Positions 22,833-24,613 of a DNA stretch of 24,613 nucleotides are shown here, piece after piece. The stretch is from Echinostoma caproni (Eukaryota > Platyhelminthes > Trematoda > Plagiorchiida > Echinostomatidae). A model generated the notes under the pieces. It did no database searches. It had not been told where the DNA came from and worked only from the letters and a program-made list of their open reading frames with translations. Position numbers and translations under genes: made by a program. The stretch covers positions 21,230 to 45,842 of the forward strand of contig UZAN01042776.1 in assembly GCA_900618425.1 (NCBI GenBank). Direction: 5' to 3'. How positions within the stretch are numbered: the first letter of the stretch is position 1; each line of letters opens with the position of its first letter.

Positions 22833-22928
22833 CGCTCCAATTAAACAATATTGTTCAATGTTTCGGTGTGCAGACCGAGAAAATACCGGTGTTTCGTCAG
22901 TATTCTTCATGTCGTTTCAATTGGAGCG
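22833..22928. repeat. inverted repeat, 10-bp arms, 76-nt spacer
   Basis: CGCTCCAATT (22833-22842) is the exact reverse complement of AATTGGAGCG (22919-22928). Allowing one indel the match extends inward a few more bases (AAAC/GTTT). The spacer holds AACAATATTGTT, itself a palindrome, and TCGGT/ACCGA. It could be the two ends of a very small fold-back element. Confidence 0.55.
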
Positions 22929-22966
22929 GCACATTATTGCGAATTAATTCATAAATACATTCACCA

Positions 22967-22992
22967 CAGAAGTTAACTTAAGTTAACTTCTG
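22967..22992. repeat. perfect 26-bp palindrome
   Basis: CAGAAGTTAACTT is followed directly by its reverse complement, with no loop. It is the leftmost member of the palindrome block that continues to about 23492. Confidence 0.95.
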
Positions 22993-23030
22993 CCATTTGA
23001 CAGCTAATACCTTAGTTACTATAGCACATA

Positions 23031-23054
23031 AGTGTTAACGTAGATGTTAACACT
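23031..23054. repeat. hairpin, 9-bp arms, 6-nt loop
   Basis: AGTGTTAAC (23031-23039) pairs with GTTAACACT (23046-23054) around GTAGAT. It shares the GTTAAC core with the 26-bp palindrome 40 bases upstream, but its flanks differ. Confidence 0.9.
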
Positions 23055-23104
23055 GAATCCGATTTTGGGCAAGTCAATTCATCAAAATGTGTATTTCGAA
23101 GACC

Positions 23105-23239
23105 TGTCACATGGTGACAACGCGTTGAGTCACCACAGTGACTCTCGAGGTCGAGTGTACCCTGGGGTACACCCGTACTGCCCGGTATACCACCTAGGTG
23201 TTATGATCTACCGGTTATTTCGTAGACCTACCGGTAGAT
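23105..23239. repeat. chain of abutting short palindromes (GC-rich core)
   Basis: In order: TGTCAC/GTGACA around ATG (23105-23119); CAACGCGTTG (23118-23127); GAGTCAC/GTGACTC around CACA (23127-23144); CTCGAG (23144-23149); GTGTACCC/GGGTACAC around TG (23155-23172); GGTATACC (23184-23191); CACCTAGGTG (23191-23200); ATCTACCGGT/ACCGGTAGAT around 14 bases (23206-23239), the right part of which contains CTACCGGTAG. Several share their end base with the next one. Each unit has a different sequence, so this is not a tandem repeat. TGATGCATCA (23262-23271) continues the series. A transcript would be a string of small hairpins. No function is known to me. Confidence 0.85.
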
Positions 23240-23358
23240 GCACTGAATCTTCATGAGGATGTGATGCATCAGATGGACATGACCACCATATTCCAAAGAA
23301 AATTCCAGGTAGATGATATAAATAAATACATTATTAATACCTTCTATGGAAATAGTAT

Positions 23359-23384
23359 CATGCATTCTATATATAGAATGCATG
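23359..23384. repeat. perfect 26-bp palindrome (AT-rich)
   Basis: CATGCATTCTATA is followed immediately by its reverse complement, with no loop. Confidence 0.95.
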
Positions 23385-23390
<6 letters not shown>

Positions 23391-23416
<26 letters not shown>

Positions 23417-23418
23417 TG
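23391..23418. repeat. (AT)13 microsatellite, bounded by C and G
   Basis: An uninterrupted run of AT pairs begins with C and ends with G, so the whole tract is itself a palindrome. The long plus-strand frame crossing it (23261-23629) only reflects this low-complexity DNA. Confidence 0.9.
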
Positions 23419-23462
23419 TTTATGTATACATAGCAAATGTAGACATACATACGATCACAAAC

Positions 23463-23492
23463 ATATTTTCAAATATATATATTTGAAAATAT
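23463..23492. repeat. perfect 30-bp palindrome (AT-rich)
   Basis: ATATTTTCAAATATA is followed directly by its reverse complement. It is the longest perfect palindrome in the window and closes the palindrome block on the right. It is followed by low-complexity ATT/TAT repeats to about 23548. Confidence 0.95.
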
Positions 23493-23548
23493 TATATTAC
23501 ATTATATTATTATTATATATATATACAATATATTATTATTATAATATA
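23493..23548. repeat. ATT/TAT low-complexity tract
   Basis: Made of ATT and TA units, with ATATTATTATTAT occurring twice about 25 bases apart. Confidence 0.75.
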
Positions 23549-23758
23549 CTCCGGATTAACCAACTCACCAGTCCAAGTTCGTTTTCCACAGCCTGCGCAA
23601 ACCGTTTCAAAACACATGTTTCAACTTGAACTGAAAAGAACAACTAATATCAGCTAGTAACAACTCTGTGCTCTTTTATACTCATAACTTGGCCTTTATC
23701 GTTTTCCATCAGTGTAACGCTTAGATCAAGGTCATCAATGCTCCAAGTGAACATTAAG

Positions 23759-23789
<31 letters not shown>

Positions 23790-23791
23790 TG
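23759..23791. repeat. (GTCA)n microsatellite
   Basis: Tetranucleotide GTCA/GTCT repeat, about eight units, two of them carrying T instead of A in the last position. Confidence 0.85.
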
Positions 23792-23808
23792 TTTGCACAA
23801 GACAGGAG

Positions 23809-23970
23809 ATGGCTACAGCCAATCGAGCGTCCCGATTTCCTCCGGTACTAAGCCCCGCTCCGGCCCCTACCACTGCGAGTGTTCTATATTGCAGTTCTAC
23901 ACGTTTGCCTCACGTCTCAGTTGTCTCTATCTATGTAAGGGAAGAGGGTAGTCTTGTCTTGAAGTCTTGA
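23809..23970 (+). CDS. short open frame, unrecognised (53 residues)
   Basis: The ATG at 23809 opens a frame ending in TGA at 23968-23970. The protein begins MATANRASRFPPVLSPAPAP and is rich in proline and alanine in its first half. It lies in a GC-richer patch between the GTCA microsatellite and the retrotransposon 3' end. No domain, signal peptide or membrane segment is visible. It could be the start of a retrotransposon ORF1 or a chance frame in GC-rich DNA; I cannot decide. Confidence 0.15.
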   Translation: MATANRASRFPPVLSPAPAPTTASVLYCSSTRLPHVSVVSIYVREEGSLVLKS

Positions 23971-24039
23971 AGTGATTCACGGGTTCGAGGCTGTTGCCCA
24001 AATGTCCCGGGTCCTTGAAAGGTATCTGTGTTTTCTTTT

Positions 24040-24252
24040 GGTTTGAATTACCTCTAGAACAGAGAGTACTGAAAAAGGATTAGTAGGGTTCCCCGCTCGA
24101 GGCGAGAAATAAAATGAAGACTTGCGAACTCTTATATAATTCAAAATGTTGTTTTTTCTTTTTATTGGGGAGGAGTAGATAAACCTAAGTGGCGGTCAAG
24201 ACGAAGTTTAAAGACCGCCTTGCTGGGGGCGCTGACTATCTCTTCTGGAAGG
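24040..24252. repeat. direct repeat, left copy (retrotransposon 3' end)
   Basis: Begins GGTTTGAATTACCTCTAGAA and ends at CTCTTCTGGAAG. It matches 24418-24613 almost base for base, except for a 17-19 base segment near 24098-24114 that the right copy lacks and a few substitutions. On the minus strand it contains the end of the polymerase frame and the 3' untranslated region. Confidence 0.9.
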
Positions 24253-24361
24253 TCATTCCATAAGGATATCACCCTGAAGGTAAAAAATGAGGTACGTAGA
24301 GTGGTTCTTGGACGGGGCTTGAAGATTATTTTGCTGTGCCCTCGGGTAGGCTGAGAGTCAG
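24162..24361 (-). pseudogene. non-LTR retrotransposon polymerase, C-terminal 65 residues
   Basis: On the minus strand the frame reads DSQPTRGHSKIIF, KPRPRTTLRTSFFTF, RVISLWNDLPEEIVSAPS, FKLRLDRHLG and ends in TAA (24162-24164). The LWNDLPEE core followed by FK.RLD just before the stop marks it as the tail of a CR1/Jockey-like reverse transcriptase. This part is uninterrupted, so the copy is younger than the 21.7-kb pseudogene. The reading frame ends abruptly at the N (24362). Beyond it the sequence jumps back to the element's own 3' untranslated region, so the catalytic part is not in the window at this copy. The 3' untranslated region continues towards lower coordinates after an A-rich stretch. 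Confidence 0.75.
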
Positions 24362-24362
24362 N

Positions 24363-24417
24363 GAAATAAAATGAAGACTTGCGAACTCTTATATAATTCA
24401 AAATGTTGTTTTTTTTT
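24363..24417. repeat. partial third copy of the 3'-UTR segment, next to N
   Basis: GAAATAAAATGAAGACTTGC and the following 30 bases repeat the segment at about 24105-24152 exactly, starting immediately after the N. It runs through a T tract straight into the right-hand direct repeat. Confidence 0.85.
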
Positions 24418-24613
24418 GGTTCGAATTACCTCTAGAACAGAGAGTACTGAAAAGGGATTAGTAGGGTTCCCCGCTGAATGAAGACTTGCGAACTCTTATA
24501 TAATTCAAAATGTTTTTTTCTTTTTATTGGGGAGGATTAAATAAACCTAAGTGGCGGTCAAGACGAGGTTTGAAGACCGCCTTGCTGGGGGCGCTGACTA
24601 TCTCTTCTGGAAG
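24418..24613. repeat. direct repeat, right copy, cut by window end
   Basis: Repeats 24040-24252 nearly exactly. The minus-strand polymerase tail is present again, from LPEEIVSAPSKAVFK to a TAA at 24524-24526. It differs at KPRLDRHLGLFNP against KLRLDRHLGLSTP in the left copy. The rest of this copy lies outside the window. Confidence 0.85.

Noticed and set aside
22880..22925. Hammerhead-like CTGACGAAAC on the minus strand
   Set aside because: The two core boxes are fused without stem II and no stem I partner is found; not a ribozyme.
23044..23256. 70-codon plus-strand frame
   Set aside because: It covers the palindrome chain; the DNA-level palindromes explain the sequence better than any coding function, and no protein motif is visible.
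23261..23629. 122-codon plus-strand frame rich in Tyr and Ile
   Set aside because: Its middle is the translation of AT microsatellites and AT palindromes; low-complexity DNA, not a gene.
23759..23791. CRISPR-like repeat array
   Set aside because: It is a plain tetranucleotide microsatellite without spacers.

Overview
This looks like a gene-poor stretch of a eukaryotic nuclear genome, most likely a flatworm and probably a digenean trematode of the schistosome type. The reasons are: AT-rich sequence with scattered microsatellites; no long open frame (the longest is about 130 codons); decayed non-LTR reverse transcriptases; and several copies of a tRNA-headed SINE whose tail carries a hammerhead ribozyme core, an arrangement known from the schistosome Sm-alpha family. 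The species cannot be fixed from the sequence alone. Two bases are N (1256 and 24362).

Layout. From 1 to about 11.7 kb there is no recognisable gene, only one old SINE copy (3706-3825, minus strand), a GC-richer island (about 2.04-2.39 kb) and microsatellites. The SINE zone lies between 11.7 and 14.1 kb: a full-length minus-strand copy (11703-11832), a minus fragment (13488-13535), a plus copy with an almost complete hammerhead ribozyme (13640-13775) and a degraded minus copy (14005-14115). A near-perfect 26-bp inverted repeat (11988-12049) sits beside the first of these. From 14.1 to 21.3 kb nothing codes; two segments (about 14.8-16.3 and 19.6-20.4 kb) are strongly pyrimidine-rich and G-poor on the plus strand.

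From 21.3 kb to the end the window is made mainly of mobile-element remains and structured repeats. A minus-strand reverse transcriptase tail (21374-21480) lies head to head with a plus-strand CR1/Jockey-like reverse transcriptase pseudogene (21676-22579). That pseudogene keeps the LDF and FADD catalytic blocks but has stops, frameshifts and an internal deletion. Next comes an unusual run of short, mostly perfect, mutually unrelated palindromes (22967-23492), GC-rich in the middle and AT-rich at the right. The last 600 bp hold the 3' end of a second, better preserved minus-strand retrotransposon, present as a direct duplication around an N, which may be an assembly artefact.

No host protein-coding gene, tRNA gene, rRNA or CRISPR array could be supported. 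The signals most worth checking are the hammerhead ribozymes with differing but still paired stem II sequences, the chained palindrome block and the isolated 26-bp hairpin.
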